Source: Rhizomys pruinosus
Lineage: Eukaryota > Chordata > Mammalia > Rodentia > Spalacidae
Direction of reading: 5' to 3'
Length of the DNA: 64,000 nt
Assembly (NCBI GenBank): GCA_009823505.1
Contig: VZQC01012278.1
Location: forward strand, 167,912-231,911
Shown piece by piece: positions 48,588 through 60,139 of this stretch. A program made the position numbers and the translations under genes. How positions within the stretch are numbered: the stretch's first letter is position 1; every line of letters begins with the position of its first letter. The notes beneath the pieces were generated by a model. That model was not told where the DNA came from. It did not search any database and worked only from the letters and a program-made list of their open reading frames with translations.

Positions 48588-49857
48588 ATGGTGGATCAGT
48601 GGCTGCCTTGGAACTGGCCATGGAAGATACTTCAGCCAATGCCTCTGGACATGTCCTGTAAGCCCTGGTTCAAGGACAAGCTGCGTTCCAAGTGCTTTGC
48701 AAAGCATAAACGGGATGAACTGAAGTTTCCTACCTCTCTGGATAGCCAGCGTTGGATATTTGTGAAGGAAGGATTGGATGATTTCAGGAGAGACTGCCCA
48801 CCTTGTGAAGGTCCTATCGTTCATGGCACTAAAGAGGGCTTCCTCCCTATGATTTCTCACGGAGCTTCTCACCGTGACCCCAGAAAGAGAAAGCTCGACT
48901 TAGGCCTGTTGTCCTCACTATCACTGGCTCAGAATTTAGGCAGGGACTTTGTGGAGAACACCGTAGAAAACATGACCCAGCATCCTTTGGATCAATGGCC
49001 CCTGGAGAAAGAGTTTTGTGAAGATCTCTTACTAAAGGTGCTGGGAGTACTAGATCCTGACCCGAAGTTGGAGGACAAATGGGCTTATTATGAGGGCCGC
49101 AGAGAATCGATCAAGTCGGAGCCCTCAAAGGAGAAAACCCTTCCCAAACCTCCTGAGGTGGAGCTTCCTGTTTCCTGGGTCACGTCGACATGGTGTGCTT
49201 CACCAAAACAAACCCAAAAAGAAGGAATCCTCTGATTCTCTTTATTACAGATACATACCCAAAGGAGTCTATGACTTCTGTGAATGGGTTGACTCATTTG
49301 GAGACTTGGGCATTGATGAAGAATTCATGATGAAGTAATTTGAAATCCGCTATGAGTGTGAACCTACCTATGAAGACTCTTCCATCAAGAAAATCAGCCT
49401 GCTTCCTTCTGAGCTGAGGTATTGTAGAAGGCTGAGCAAAGTGAAGGCAATCCGATTCTCCATACAGGAGTATAACTTTGAAAGGAAACTCCGAAAACCA
49501 CATGATCCTTACAAGTCTACCAAGGAGAAGATTAGATATGGAGCGTGGTACCTGAAGCCCAACCTGTGGAAAAAGCTGGTAAATGATGAGCCTCCGATTG
49601 ACCCCAAGGTGCTACTTGAGCTTGAACATAAGTTTTACGGTAAATCATACTTCATTGAAGATCTTTATGGAACAATTGCCTTTAAGGATTTCATCATAAG
49701 CAAAGGCTACAGTATTCCAGGTATCCTTGAGAACTTGTTTATGAGGAAGGGATGGGATTATGACACTGTCAACACTCCAATACTAAGAGTATTAAAAGTG
49801 CATGAATTGATCATGCAGAAAAAGGATGAAGATTATGGTGATGAAAATGACTAAATG
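48588..49857 (+). pseudogene. FAM47-like pseudogene, copy C (complete length)
   Basis: This is the only copy with both ends. Frame 1 (ATG 48588 to 49235) has the FAM47 N-terminal region. The C-terminal half is in the frame of 49090-49854, so a net one-base shift lies between about 49100 and 49235. In that frame a TAA at 49336-49338 stands where human FAM47 proteins have Gln. Beyond it the FAM47 C-terminal signature is excellent (KIRYGAWYLKPNLWKKL, DEPPIDPK, DLYGTIAFKDFI, KGWDYDTVNTPI) and ends at TAA 49852-49854. Length, about 420 codons, fits a short FAM47. It may still be transcribed, but cannot give a full protein as read. Confidence 0.9.
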
Positions 49858-50130
49858 ATTTACCATTTATTGCTTAGTTGGACAAATTCTGTTCTTCAAA
49901 TATCAAACAGAATACATAAGATTAGGATTTTACCATATGTGAACATCTGCTTTGGACAATACTCGAGAATATTTCTCAATGAACTTCTGCTGTCCTTTCA
50001 CCAATACCTTATCAACTAGGAAGTCAACATTCACCTTCACAGTTCTCATGTTGTTGTTCTATTTGCACAATGCTATTGCAGAATTGTTACATCAATTGCA
50101 AAAACATGTAAAATAATAATAAAAGAATTG
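49858..50130 (+). terminator. FAM47 copy C 3' UTR and poly(A) signal
   Basis: Sequence after the stop contains AATAAA at 50118-50123 within AATAATAATAAAAG, about 265 bases past the stop. I infer this as the former polyadenylation signal; no A-tail follows, so the copy is not freshly retroposed. Confidence 0.5.
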
Positions 50131-50645
50131 TTCTTTAAAATCACTATTGAAATATTGTAATTTTATTAAATACTAGGAATCTTGCATAGCTCCAGATAAA
50201 TAAAAATCTAATGAAATAATTACAGCAATTAAGTTTTAACCCAAACTTGAAATCTGTAGACAAATTAACGTATGTCTGTTTTCTTTTTTGCTTTCTAGTA
50301 TTGATAATTTTGACAGATCACTACTTTTAAGGATTTTAATTTTGAATTCATTTTGGTGTTTACAACCTTCATACATGCATAACATATTTTCAGAGATGCA
50401 CATGTTCATATATATATATATATATTTGCATTTATAGGCTATGCATTTCATGTCATATCTAAGAAGTCTCATACTAATATTACAAAATTTCATCCCATAT
50501 TCTTTTTTAAAAATTGTAGTGTTAGTACAATGTCGTCTTATATGTTCATTTTAATCAATTTTATGCTGATTCTTTTCCCTGTTGTAGTTCCCAGTAACTA
50601 GAATGTGCAGAGAACAAACTGGATACTGGCTAAGACAATGATGAA
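50131..50645. other. AT-rich non-coding DNA
   Basis: Holds a short (TA)n run at 50409-50426 and otherwise nothing I recognise. Confidence 0.5.
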
Positions 50646-50823
50646 AAATTTAATAGACAGCCAGGGGTGGTGGCACACACCTTTAATACTAGCACTTGGG
50701 AGGCAGAGGCAGGCAGATCTTTGTGAGTTCAAGGCCAGCCTGGTCTACAGAGTGAGTTCCAGGACAGCTGGGGCTACAGGGAGACACTGTCTCGAAAAGA
50801 CCCCCCCCCAAATTTAATAGACA
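50646..50823 (+). mobile_element. B1 SINE with 14-bp target-site duplication
   Basis: Full B1 (50660-50809) with AAATTTAATAGACA at 50646-50659 and 50810-50823. The tail is an unusual C-run (GACCCCCCCCC) rather than poly-A. Confidence 0.95.
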
Positions 50824-50859
50824 AAGAGGAAATATTTTATTTTATTTTCCTTTTTACTT

Positions 50860-51008
50860 TGTTTAGTCTTTTTGAGACAGAGTCTCCCTGGAGCTTCAGA
50901 TCTCCTGGAACTGGCTAAGTAAACCAGGCTGGCCTTGAATTCACAGAGATCCACCTGCCTCTGCCTCCGGAGTGCTGGAATTAAAGGCATGGACCACCAC
51001 ACTTGGCA
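50860..51008 (-). mobile_element. B1 SINE, reverse
   Basis: Reverse B1 from TTTTTGAGACAGAGTCTCC to GGACCACCACACTTGGC, moderately diverged. Confidence 0.9.
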
Positions 51009-51261
51009 AGGAGGAAATATATTTTTTTAGGAAATATTTTAAAATATAAGTTTTTTTTTTTGTATTCTCCAACAGTTTCCTCACATTTTAACAGTGCAAA
51101 CACTTTCCATGTCTATCTTTTTCTTATACAAACACTGAAATTTTCCCTGCTGATGGTGATTTCTGTTCTCTTCTTCCCCCTCCCCTCAAGTTTTTTTCCT
51201 GAGTGAGTAGAATTGATGACAGTTTCCTAAATTATATTATTTCCTAAATTATATATATATA

Positions 51262-51860
51262 NNNNNNNNNNNNNNNNNNNNNNNNNNNNNNNNNNNNNNN
51301 NNNNNNNNNNNNNNNNNNNNNNNNNNNNNNNNNNNNNNNNNNNNNNNNNNNNNNNNNNNNNNNNNNNNNNNNNNNNNNNNNNNNNNNNNNNNNNNNNNNN
51401 NNNNNNNNNNNNNNNNNNNNNNNNNNNNNNNNNNNNNNNNNNNNNNNNNNNNNNNNNNNNNNNNNNNNNNNNNNNNNNNNNNNNNNNNNNNNNNNNNNNN
51501 NNNNNNNNNNNNNNNNNNNNNNNNNNNNNNNNNNNNNNNNNNNNNNNNNNNNNNNNNNNNNNNNNNNNNNNNNNNNNNNNNNNNNNNNNNNNNNNNNNNN
51601 NNNNNNNNNNNNNNNNNNNNNNNNNNNNNNNNNNNNNNNNNNNNNNNNNNNNNNNNNNNNNNNNNNNNNNNNNNNNNNNNNNNNNNNNNNNNNNNNNNNN
51701 NNNNNNNNNNNNNNNNNNNNNNNNNNNNNNNNNNNNNNNNNNNNNNNNNNNNNNNNNNNNNNNNNNNNNNNNNNNNNNNNNNNNNNNNNNNNNNNNNNNN
51801 NNNNNNNNNNNNNNNNNNNNNNNNNNNNNNNNNNNNNNNNNNNNNNNNNNNNNNNNNNNN
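51262..51860. other. Assembly gap (599 N)
   Basis: An unbroken run of N. Open frames drawn across it have no meaning. The B2 at its right edge has lost its first about 40 bases to the gap. Confidence 1.
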
Positions 51861-52080
51861 CGACCGCTCTTACAGAGGACCCGGGTTCGATCCCCAGCAC
51901 CCACATGGCGGCCGAGAACCGTCTGAGACTCCAATTCCAGGAGAACTCCAGTTCCAGGGGAATCCGAGACCCTCTTCTGACCTCCGCGGCATTGCACGAC
52001 ACGGGTGCACAGACCTGCATGCAGACAGTACATTCATACACATACAGAAATAAATAAAATTAATTAAAAAAAATTTTTAA
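51861..52080 (+). mobile_element. B2 SINE, young, 5' end in gap
   Basis: A CpG-rich B2 (GGGTTCGATCCCC, GCGGCATTGCACGACACGGG) ending in AAATAAATAAAATT. It is the cleanest example of the lineage-specific B2 consensus in the window. Confidence 0.93.
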
Positions 52081-52194
52081 AGCAAGTTATTAGTAAAGCA
52101 TGGCATACAGTTGCACAGACTCTTGCCGATTCTGCTCTGAATCCCCTGCGTCCTGGTTATTTCACGACCGTTACCCAGGGACCCAACGCACTAG

Positions 52195-52295
52195 ACGTTA
52201 CATTGTGGGAGTTGATCTCTCCTACTGTGTGGCTCCTGGGATTTGCACTCAGGTTATCAGTCTTGGCAGTCAGTGCACTGACATGTTGAGTCCTC
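52195..52295 (-). mobile_element. B3-like SINE fragment
   Basis: Reverse B3 words: GGGAGTTGATCTCTCC, GGCTCCTGGGATTTGCACTCAGGTTATCAG, CTTGGCAGTCAGTGC. The stretch 52081-52194 before it shows nothing I recognise. Confidence 0.7.
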
Positions 52296-52329
52296 TCATT
52301 GCCCTCCTCTTTTGGAGACAGGCTTGAAA

Positions 52330-52532
52330 AATTTTTTTATGCGAATGATTGTTTTATCTGTATGCATGTAAGTGTACCGCATATGTGCAATGCCAGTGGA
52401 GGACAGAGGAGGCTTCAGATACCTTTGAACTAGAGTTAGGGGTGGTTGTTTGCCTCCATGTGGGTGCTAGGGACCCTGGCCCTCTGCAAGAGGAGCCAGT
52501 GCTCCTAACTCCTGACCTCTCCAGCCCCTGGA
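52330..52532 (-). mobile_element. Old B2/B3 SINE, reverse
   Basis: T-rich left end, GAGGACAGAGGAGGCTTCAG middle, CTCCATGTGGGTGCTAGG, and head CTGACCTCTCCAGCCCC on the right. Confidence 0.8.
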
Positions 52533-53250
52533 GAATTAATTCTTAAGTCACAGCACATGTTATTGTTCTTCAAGTATGTAATGGAATAATGAAATAAGAA
52601 ATATGAAAAGATTAGGAACATTGTTTTAACCTAGTGTTCCAGTTACATTTTGTTGATATGAGACCATGAGGTATGGTCCTTACTGTGTTACTTACCTAGT
52701 TTGTCCAGCTACTTTTCTTACACAGGCCAGGCTCATTTGCCCAGAAATATCACCACGCACAGAAGGCTGAGTACTCCTACATCAATTAGTAATCATTAAA
52801 ATACCTTGCAGGCATGCCCTTTGGGCATATTCCTTCTTTTCAGGTAACTGTAGTTTGTATCAAGGTAACAAAAAAAGAACCAGCACACCTAGGAAGAGAG
52901 GGAGAGGTCTTTAAGGTAGAATATACATTCAAAGTTCTCCAGTGTCATAAACCTATGAAGACTATTTGAAAAAACTAAAGTTGCTCCCTAACTGATGGCA
53001 AATTCATGATCCTTTCCTTTCCAGATAATTGTGCTTCAGTCGTGACTATAGCACAGACCTCTGCAGTACCACTGAATACAAGATAGAAACACCTGGGAGC
53101 CCATCACCCACAAAGCTTTGTCTCCTATGGAGGGGCTTCTTAGCTTGCCTTGGCAAACATATGAATGGTACGTGCAAAGTATCCAAAATGACCATGCAGG
53201 GATTTTAAACAATTTGACTATGTTTCATACTTTTTTAAGTCCAACCAAAA
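52533..53250. other. Non-coding DNA, nothing recognised
   Basis: I see no gene, SINE or LTR in this stretch. Confidence 0.45.
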
Positions 53251-53252
53251 TG

Positions 53253-53458
53253 GGGGTTGGAGAGATTGCTCAGTGGTTAAGAGCACTGTCTGCTCTTGCA
53301 GAGGACCAGGGTTCAATCTCCAGCACCTACATGGAGGCTATCAACTGTCCTTAACTCCAGTTCCAGGGGATCTGATGATCCAATGCCCTCTTCTGACCTC
53401 CGTGGCCATTGCATGATATGGGTAACTTACACGCATACACATACACATAAAAAAAATA
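53253..53458 (+). mobile_element. B2 SINE
   Basis: GGGGTTGGAGAGATTGCTCAG head, GGGTTCAATCTCC B-box, CAGTTCCAGGGG middle, A-rich tail. A B1 follows directly. Confidence 0.92.
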
Positions 53459-53461
53459 ATA

Positions 53462-53660
53462 AGCCAGGCGTGGTGGCCCATGCCATTAACCCTACCACTC
53501 AGGAGTCAGAGGCAGGTGGATCTCTGTGAGTTGAAAGCCAGCCTGGTCCTGGAGCCAGCTCTAGGCTAACTAGGACTAAATGGAGACCTGTCTCAAAAAG
53601 ACCAAAGGAAAAAAAATAAAAATTAAAAATAATAAATAAAATATTATCCCCCCCAAAACC
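53462..53660 (+). mobile_element. B1 SINE, diverged
   Basis: GCCAGGCGTGGTGGCCCATG to CTGTCTCAAAAAGACC, then an A-rich tail to about 53660. Confidence 0.9.
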
Positions 53661-53936
53661 AAAATAACAAAATGATGTAAAAATATAATAAACTAAACCA
53701 TGTAGGATTTTTATAGTTATTTTAACTACCTAAATTAATTTGCTTGTCATTGTTTAACAGTGGTTTTCCACTTTTTTCCACTGGACAGTGGCTTATGACT
53801 TATTTTGTTACATCAAATAGATTGTTGATGTATCCATGCACCCCTAAATTGTTTTCCCAATCACAGCATTAGCATACAGAAAATCTTCCTGTAGTGGGAA
53901 TTAATGAAAAATATTCTTGGTATAAAAGAAATAAGG

Positions 53937-54150
53937 GCCAGGAGAGATGGCTCAGTATTAAGAGCACATATTATTGCTCTTGCAGAAGACCAGAGTTTGG
54001 TTCCTAGCAGCCATATTGGGCAGTTCACAATTACTTCAGTTCCAGGAGATCCATTGTCCTCTTTTGGACTCTGTGGACACCTGCATTCACTTGTTCACAA
54101 ATTCACATTCAGACATACACACATATACTCATACTTAAATTAACTGTTAA
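53937..54150 (+). mobile_element. Old B2 SINE
   Basis: GCCAGGAGAGATGGCTCAG head, TTGCTCTTGCAGAAGACC, GGTTCCTAGCAGCCA, CAGTTCCAGGAGATCC; CpG-depleted. Confidence 0.85.
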
Positions 54151-54204
54151 AAATGAAAACATGTATCAGGATTACAATTTTAATTTATTTTTATTTTATT
54201 TTAT

Positions 54205-54365
54205 TTATTTTTTTTTTTGGTCTTTTCGAGACGGGGGTCTCTCTGTAACCCCAGTTGTCCTGGAACTCACTCTGTAGACCAGGCTGGCCTTGAAGTCACA
54301 AAGATCCACCTGCCTCTGCCTCCCAAGTGCTAGGATTAAAGGCGTGCACCACCACGCCCAGCCAC
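54205..54365 (-). mobile_element. B1 SINE, reverse
   Basis: Reverse B1 with CGAGACGGGGGTCTC at the tail side and GCACCACCACGCCCAGCC at the head. Confidence 0.93.
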
Positions 54366-54429
54366 AAATTTAATTTATAAGCAGGAGATTTTAGCAGTTT
54401 CTCAATTGTTTTTGGTTTTTGTTTGTTTT

Positions 54430-54634
54430 TGTTTTAGTCCAGGCTAGCTTTGAATTCTCTGTGTAACTGCAGATGACACAGAACTTATAATCATCCTGTC
54501 TCCACCTCCCTCATGCTGGGATAACAGAAGTACACCACCACTTTCAATTTTATATGCTGGTGGATATTTGACCCTGGGCTTTGCTTCGTGCATGCTAAAC
54601 AGACATTTTGCCAACACTACATCCCCAGCCCTGA
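54430..54634 (-). mobile_element. B4-like SINE, reverse
   Basis: A diverged reverse B1 part (TCCAGGCTAGCTTTGAATTC ... ATGCTGGGATAACAG) is followed by a reverse ID-like head (GCATGCTAAACAGACATTTTGCCA...CCAGCCC). This B1/ID fusion is the B4 arrangement. Confidence 0.7.
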
Positions 54635-54679
54635 CTTCAGCTATTTCTACAGTCCAAATATCTTTTAGAAGGCTTTTTG

Positions 54680-55062
54680 CCAGAAAACTGGGATACCTCC
54701 AAGAAGAGAGGCAGTAAGGCTCTGCTGTCAAAGACCTGGTGTAAGTCTTCGAAAGATATATCGAAACCACACCTGCAAGTGTACAGATGGCCTCTGGAAT
54801 GTCAGAGAGTGTTACCAAAGGCCACTAAATCAACAAAGCAAATATTGGCCTCCTTGAGTCAAGAAGGACTCCTCCGTCAGCATCAGCTACACCTCCCCTG
54901 CCTGGAAATACTGTGCAGAAGTGGCAGCCAAATGTCTTTATATCCCAAATCTAATTGGCTATTAGCTCTCTCCTTGGAAGAATAATTCAGGGCTGATGCC
55001 ACAAGCTTAAGTCCTCTAGTGGTTAGGAGATGTTATAAGCCACAGTAAGACGTTGTCAGCTT
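54680..55062 (+). mobile_element. L1-like 3' region, first part
   Basis: The segment from about 54835 has a close second copy at 59025-59250 (CTCCTTGAGTCAAG, CTGGAAATACTGTGCAG, CTAATTGGCTATT, TGATGCCACAAGCTTA). Both share an open stretch ending in LLALSLEE. It continues, after an insertion, at 55564 and leads into the A-rich 3' end at 55740-56130. I read it as the 3' region of a non-LTR retroposon. The exact family and the part before 54835 are uncertain. Confidence 0.55.
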
Positions 55063-55563
55063 TTTTTTTTTTTTTTTAACATTTTTTTATTGATGCTTTG
55101 TGCATTTCATACATCATTTTCCAATTCAGTTCAGGCATATTTCCCTTTCACTTCCCCCCCACCCCCACCCCAACCCAGATCATGCATTCTGCCATAACTG
55201 TCCTGCATATTTCTCTCAGTTCTTTTTTTTTTCATTTTTTAGCTGTAAGTGATAATCCATGAGTACAAGCATCCTTCATGTAAAACCAATTTGCAGGCTG
55301 TTGTGCCCAAACCCCCACAACCCCACCTTCCAGCGGGGGGTGAGGGGTTGTATGTTCAATCAAGTTGATCAAATGAGTTCCAGACTACATTGCTGTAGTT
55401 TCACCATTCACCCCAATCACAGCCCTTACATTCTACCATGTCCCCTCTTCCGCAGATTATTCCCTAGGCTTAGAAAAGGGGCACAGGTGGATGAGAAGCA
55501 AAACAGTCCACTCTCTCGAAAGGTTATTCCTGGACAAACTGTCAGCCCATGAAAGGAAAAAGA
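55063..55563 (-). mobile_element. L1-like 3' end, nested insertion
   Basis: Left poly-T, GATGCTTTGTGCATTTCATAC, polypyrimidine CCCCCCCACCCCCACCCC, then CAGCGGGGGGTGAGGGG, ending near TGAAAGGAAAAAGACC. It splits an element that is continuous in the 59025 copy. The words GACGTTGTCAGC and GACCTTGTCAGC at the two ends are the likely target-site duplication. Confidence 0.75.
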
Positions 55564-56130
55564 CCTTGTCAGCTTTTACAGAAAAGCTATAGTCCATGGA
55601 TAGGCATACCATCCAAACATCTGTATCTATACCAACGTAACCTACCATAATAATTAGTACTGTTTAAATGCCTGTACATCTAACTGCTTATGCTACATGA
55701 GTAGGAGTAAAATATTATTTTGGGATAAACTTCCAACCCATGAAAGGAAACAGACTGAACCGATCAGAGTCCAAAACGACATCTCCAAAGAAAGCAGACT
55801 GTTCGGCTTCTCGCCCAATTGTGTCCCTTTTTCTAAAGCCTAGGGAACAACTTGCAGAAAGGGGGGCGTGGTAGAATGTAAGGGCTGCTATTGGGGTGAA
55901 CTACGAAGCTACAGAAACATAGACTGGACTCATATTTGATCAACATGACAGTCCATATAAGCTTCCCCAGCTGGACAATGGGGGCCTCTGGTTGTATAAG
56001 TTTCGACATAGCTACTTGCAAATTGGTTTTACATGAAGGATGCCTGTATTCATTACTTACGACCTATTTATTAAAAAGTAAAAATAAAATAAATAAATTT
56101 TAAAAATTAAAAAAAACAAATAAACAAAAA
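55564..56130 (+). mobile_element. L1-like 3' region, second part with A-rich end
   Basis: Resumes the element interrupted at 55062 (TACTGTTTAAATGCC, AAACTTCCAACCCATGAAAGG, GATCAGAGTCCAAAACGAC). It then runs into the 3' repeat (CTAAAGCCTAGGGAACAAC, GGGGGGCGTGGTAGAATGTAAGG). The polypurine tract is missing here, and it ends in A-rich AAATAAATTTTAAAAATTAAAA. Confidence 0.65.
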
Positions 56131-56530
56131 GAAAAAAGAAATATGCTCCATAAAAATTCACTTAAAACATTAAACAAAAGATTTCAATTTCCTTTTTCAG
56201 GACTTTGTCAACACATTTTTTTTTGAATATTCACAGCTGGTATTATGCTGCCCCCAATCTAGTATATTTTTTCTCCTAAAATGTAACACTAGTTCAATCG
56301 GAAATATAACTATACGGAGTTGGTGATTTGGGGGGAAATATTGTTAGTGAAGTGCATTGTATTAAGTACATCTTGTCGTTTAGCATATTCCGTTGCCAAT
56401 TCCTTTATATTTTTATTCCCTCTTACATAAAATACCTAAGAGTTGTATTGCCCTCAATTTGAATTTCCCTTAAAGCATACTTTCAGTTTTCTAATTGACA
56501 ACTTTTCAATTAAATGTTTTCCAATAGCCA
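56131..56530. other. AT-rich non-coding DNA
   Basis: Nothing recognised. Confidence 0.45.
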
Positions 56531-56537
56531 AGGGATT

Positions 56538-56735
56538 GGAATTTTTTTTTTTTTTTTGTGTATGAATGTATTGTTTTGCATGCAGGTCTGTGCACCCGTG
56601 TCGTGCAATGCCGCGGAGGTCAGAAGAGGGTCTCAGATTCCCCTGGAACTGGAGTTCTCCTGGAATTGGAGTTACAGACGGTTCTTAGCCACCATGTCGG
56701 TGCTCTTAACCGCTAGGCTATCTCTCCAGCCCCAT
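56538..56735 (-). mobile_element. B2 SINE, reverse, internally deleted
   Basis: Poly-T, GCATGCAGGTCTGTGCACCCGTGTCGTGC, CCGCGGAGGTCAGAAG, then CACCATGTCGGTGCTCTTAACCGC: about 35 bp around the B-box are missing. Head ends CTCTCCAGCCCC. Confidence 0.92.
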
Positions 56736-57330
56736 CCCCACAGTCCAACATTCATGACCAAATTTCAGTGTAGTAAAATGGCCTTTTCTAGGTTATCAGT
56801 AAGAGTTCTTTGTCATAAAACAAACATTTGCAACACTGGAACATACCTGTACTAATAATTATTTTGTCTTTTATTTACCTTTAAAATATCAGGCACCTCA
56901 TGTAAAACCTGGTTTAAGACTACTGCACTTCCCCACTAATGTGAGAAACCAGAGGGGGTGTCAAAATTTTGCCTAAGATGTGGAGTGGGTGATGAGTGAA
57001 ACGTCATTTTTAGGTAGGCACTGAAAAACATTTGTAATTAACTGATGAGTATAAGAGGATAATTAAAACATTTGTACTGTAAATCGTTAAGTTTGAAATC
57101 TACTTGCTACTAAAATTACAGCCCTTTCTCTTCAGGAAAACTGGTGCTATTTTCAAAATGAAAGATGTAATGAATGTAACAAAACTTAAAAAAGTATTAA
57201 TTCAAAAACCAATAATGTCAAAAGAATTAGAAAAGAAAAGAAAAAAAAAAAAAAACCCTAACCAGTAATGTTTAATTTTACATTCTGCAGCATAAGCCAA
57301 CAGACCATCCAGAATTTTTATATTTTTCTT
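56736..57330. other. Non-coding DNA, nothing recognised
   Basis: AT-rich, no gene or clear repeat; a short A-rich run lies at 57226-57254. Confidence 0.45.
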
Positions 57331-57492
57331 TTCTTTTTTATACAGAGATTTATGGGATTCCTCCTGCTTTAGAGACAGAGAGGCGGCTGGCCAGGGAAGT
57401 GGGGGAGGGGGGAGATAGCTTGAGCCTGGTGGAGAGAAGGGGGTCAGCTAGGGAGTCTGTGCTCCTGTGAGTAGGCTAGGGGCAAGGGTCTA

Positions 57493-58679
<1,187 letters not shown>

Positions 58680-59024
58680 TTTTTTATGGAATCCTTTACT
58701 TTATTTCTTTCTTTTTTAACATTTTTAATGATGCTTTGTGCATTTCATACATCATTTTCCAATTCAGTTCAGGCATATTTCCCCTTCCCTTCCCCCCCAC
58801 CTCCACCCCATCCCAGATCATGCATTCTGCCATAACTGTCCTGCATCTTTCAGTTTCTTTTCATTTTTTAGCTATAAGTGATAATACATGAGTACAAGCA
58901 TCCTTCATATGAAACCAATTTGCAGGCTGTTGTGCCCAAACCCCCACAGCCCCACCATCCAGCGGGGGGTCAGGGGTTGCATGTTCAATCAAGTTGATCA
59001 AATGAGCATCCAGACTACATTGCT
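58680..59024 (-). mobile_element. L1-like 3' end (left arm of inverted insertion)
   Basis: Reverse copy of the 3'-terminal repeat: T-rich start, GATGCTTTGTGCATTTCATAC, CCCCCCCACCTCCACCCC, CAGCGGGGGGTCAGGGG. It is cut at CAGACTACATTGCT, where plus-strand sequence of the same family begins. Confidence 0.78.
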
Positions 59025-59500
59025 AAAGCAAATACAGGTCTCCTTGAGTCAAGCAAGACTCCACCGTCAGCACCAGCTACACCTCACCTGCCTGGAAATA
59101 CTGTGCAGCAGAGGCAGCCACATGCCTGTATATCCCAAACCTAATTGGCTATTGGCTCTCTCCTTGGAGGAATAACCCATGGCTGATGCCACAAGCTTAC
59201 ATCCTCTACAGGTTAGGAGATGTTATAAAGCCCAGTAAGAATACCCTGTCATATTCAAACAGGAAAAAATGTAATTCATGGATTAACATATATCCAAAAT
59301 ATGTGTCTATGACCAAAGTAACCACCAAACTATATTATGCTGTTTAAATACCTATTATAATCTAATTGGTTGTGCTTCATTAGTTAGGATCGAAGGGTTA
59401 TCCCTGGACAAACTGTCAGCCCATGAAGAGAAACAGCCAGCAAAATTGACCAGAGTCCAAGACAAACAGCTCCACAGCTCCTTTCTTTGGTGAAATCAAA
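59025..59500 (+). mobile_element. L1-like 3' region (right arm of inverted insertion)
   Basis: Plus-strand copy of 54835-55062 plus 55564-55790, up to CAGAGTCCAAGACAAACAGCTCCACAGCTCC. In the family order this lies upstream of the segment at 58680-59024 but is in opposite orientation. That is the pattern expected of a twin-primed (5'-inverted) L1-type insertion. Confidence 0.7.
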
Positions 59501-60139
59501 GATTCAGCTTCACTGGGTGGAACTCTCTAATGCTCAAGGGAACTAACTGCTAAGCTGTGGGTCATACTTCTGTGCTGTGTCTCCTGCTGCACCTCTAGCT
59601 GACGTTTGGAATTATCATAGTACCCAGTATATTAAGTCTGAAACATTATAGTTTTATTTGCTGCTAAGCAGGTACTCTTGGGGACAATCACCTTTGCTTG
59701 CCGAGGGGGCTGCTGACAGTTTAAATGCCTGTTAGTCCTCCTTCTAGCTGTCTTTTTGCTTCAGATGAGGCCATCCAGAGTAAACTTTAGTGAAAAGCTC
59801 AAATCTCCACACCACTCTTAAATCACTCTTCTAGGTCAAGGCTTCTTGAACACCTTCCACACGTGACCCCTTCTCATCTGAGAAATTTTTACATGATCCT
59901 TCATATATGTCATAGCTATACAAATCAACTATCACCTATTTACTGATAATCACAATATATTTATTTTAAAAAATCTTTGGTATGCATACAAATTTGCATT
60001 TATTAAAGATGAAATTTATATACTAATTTGATGAATTAAAATAAGACTAATAAATCTTGCTGATATGTTGATGCTCAGGATGTAGAAAATTTTCAGTCTT
60101 TTTAGAACTGATTAACGTTAACAATTTTATGATGTCAAG
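59501..60139. other. Non-coding DNA, nothing recognised
   Basis: No gene or repeat recognised up to the LTR boundary. Confidence 0.45.

Noticed and set aside
51227..52041. Minus-strand frames of 265-268 codons
   Set aside because: Most of their length is the N gap; the rest is antisense B2.
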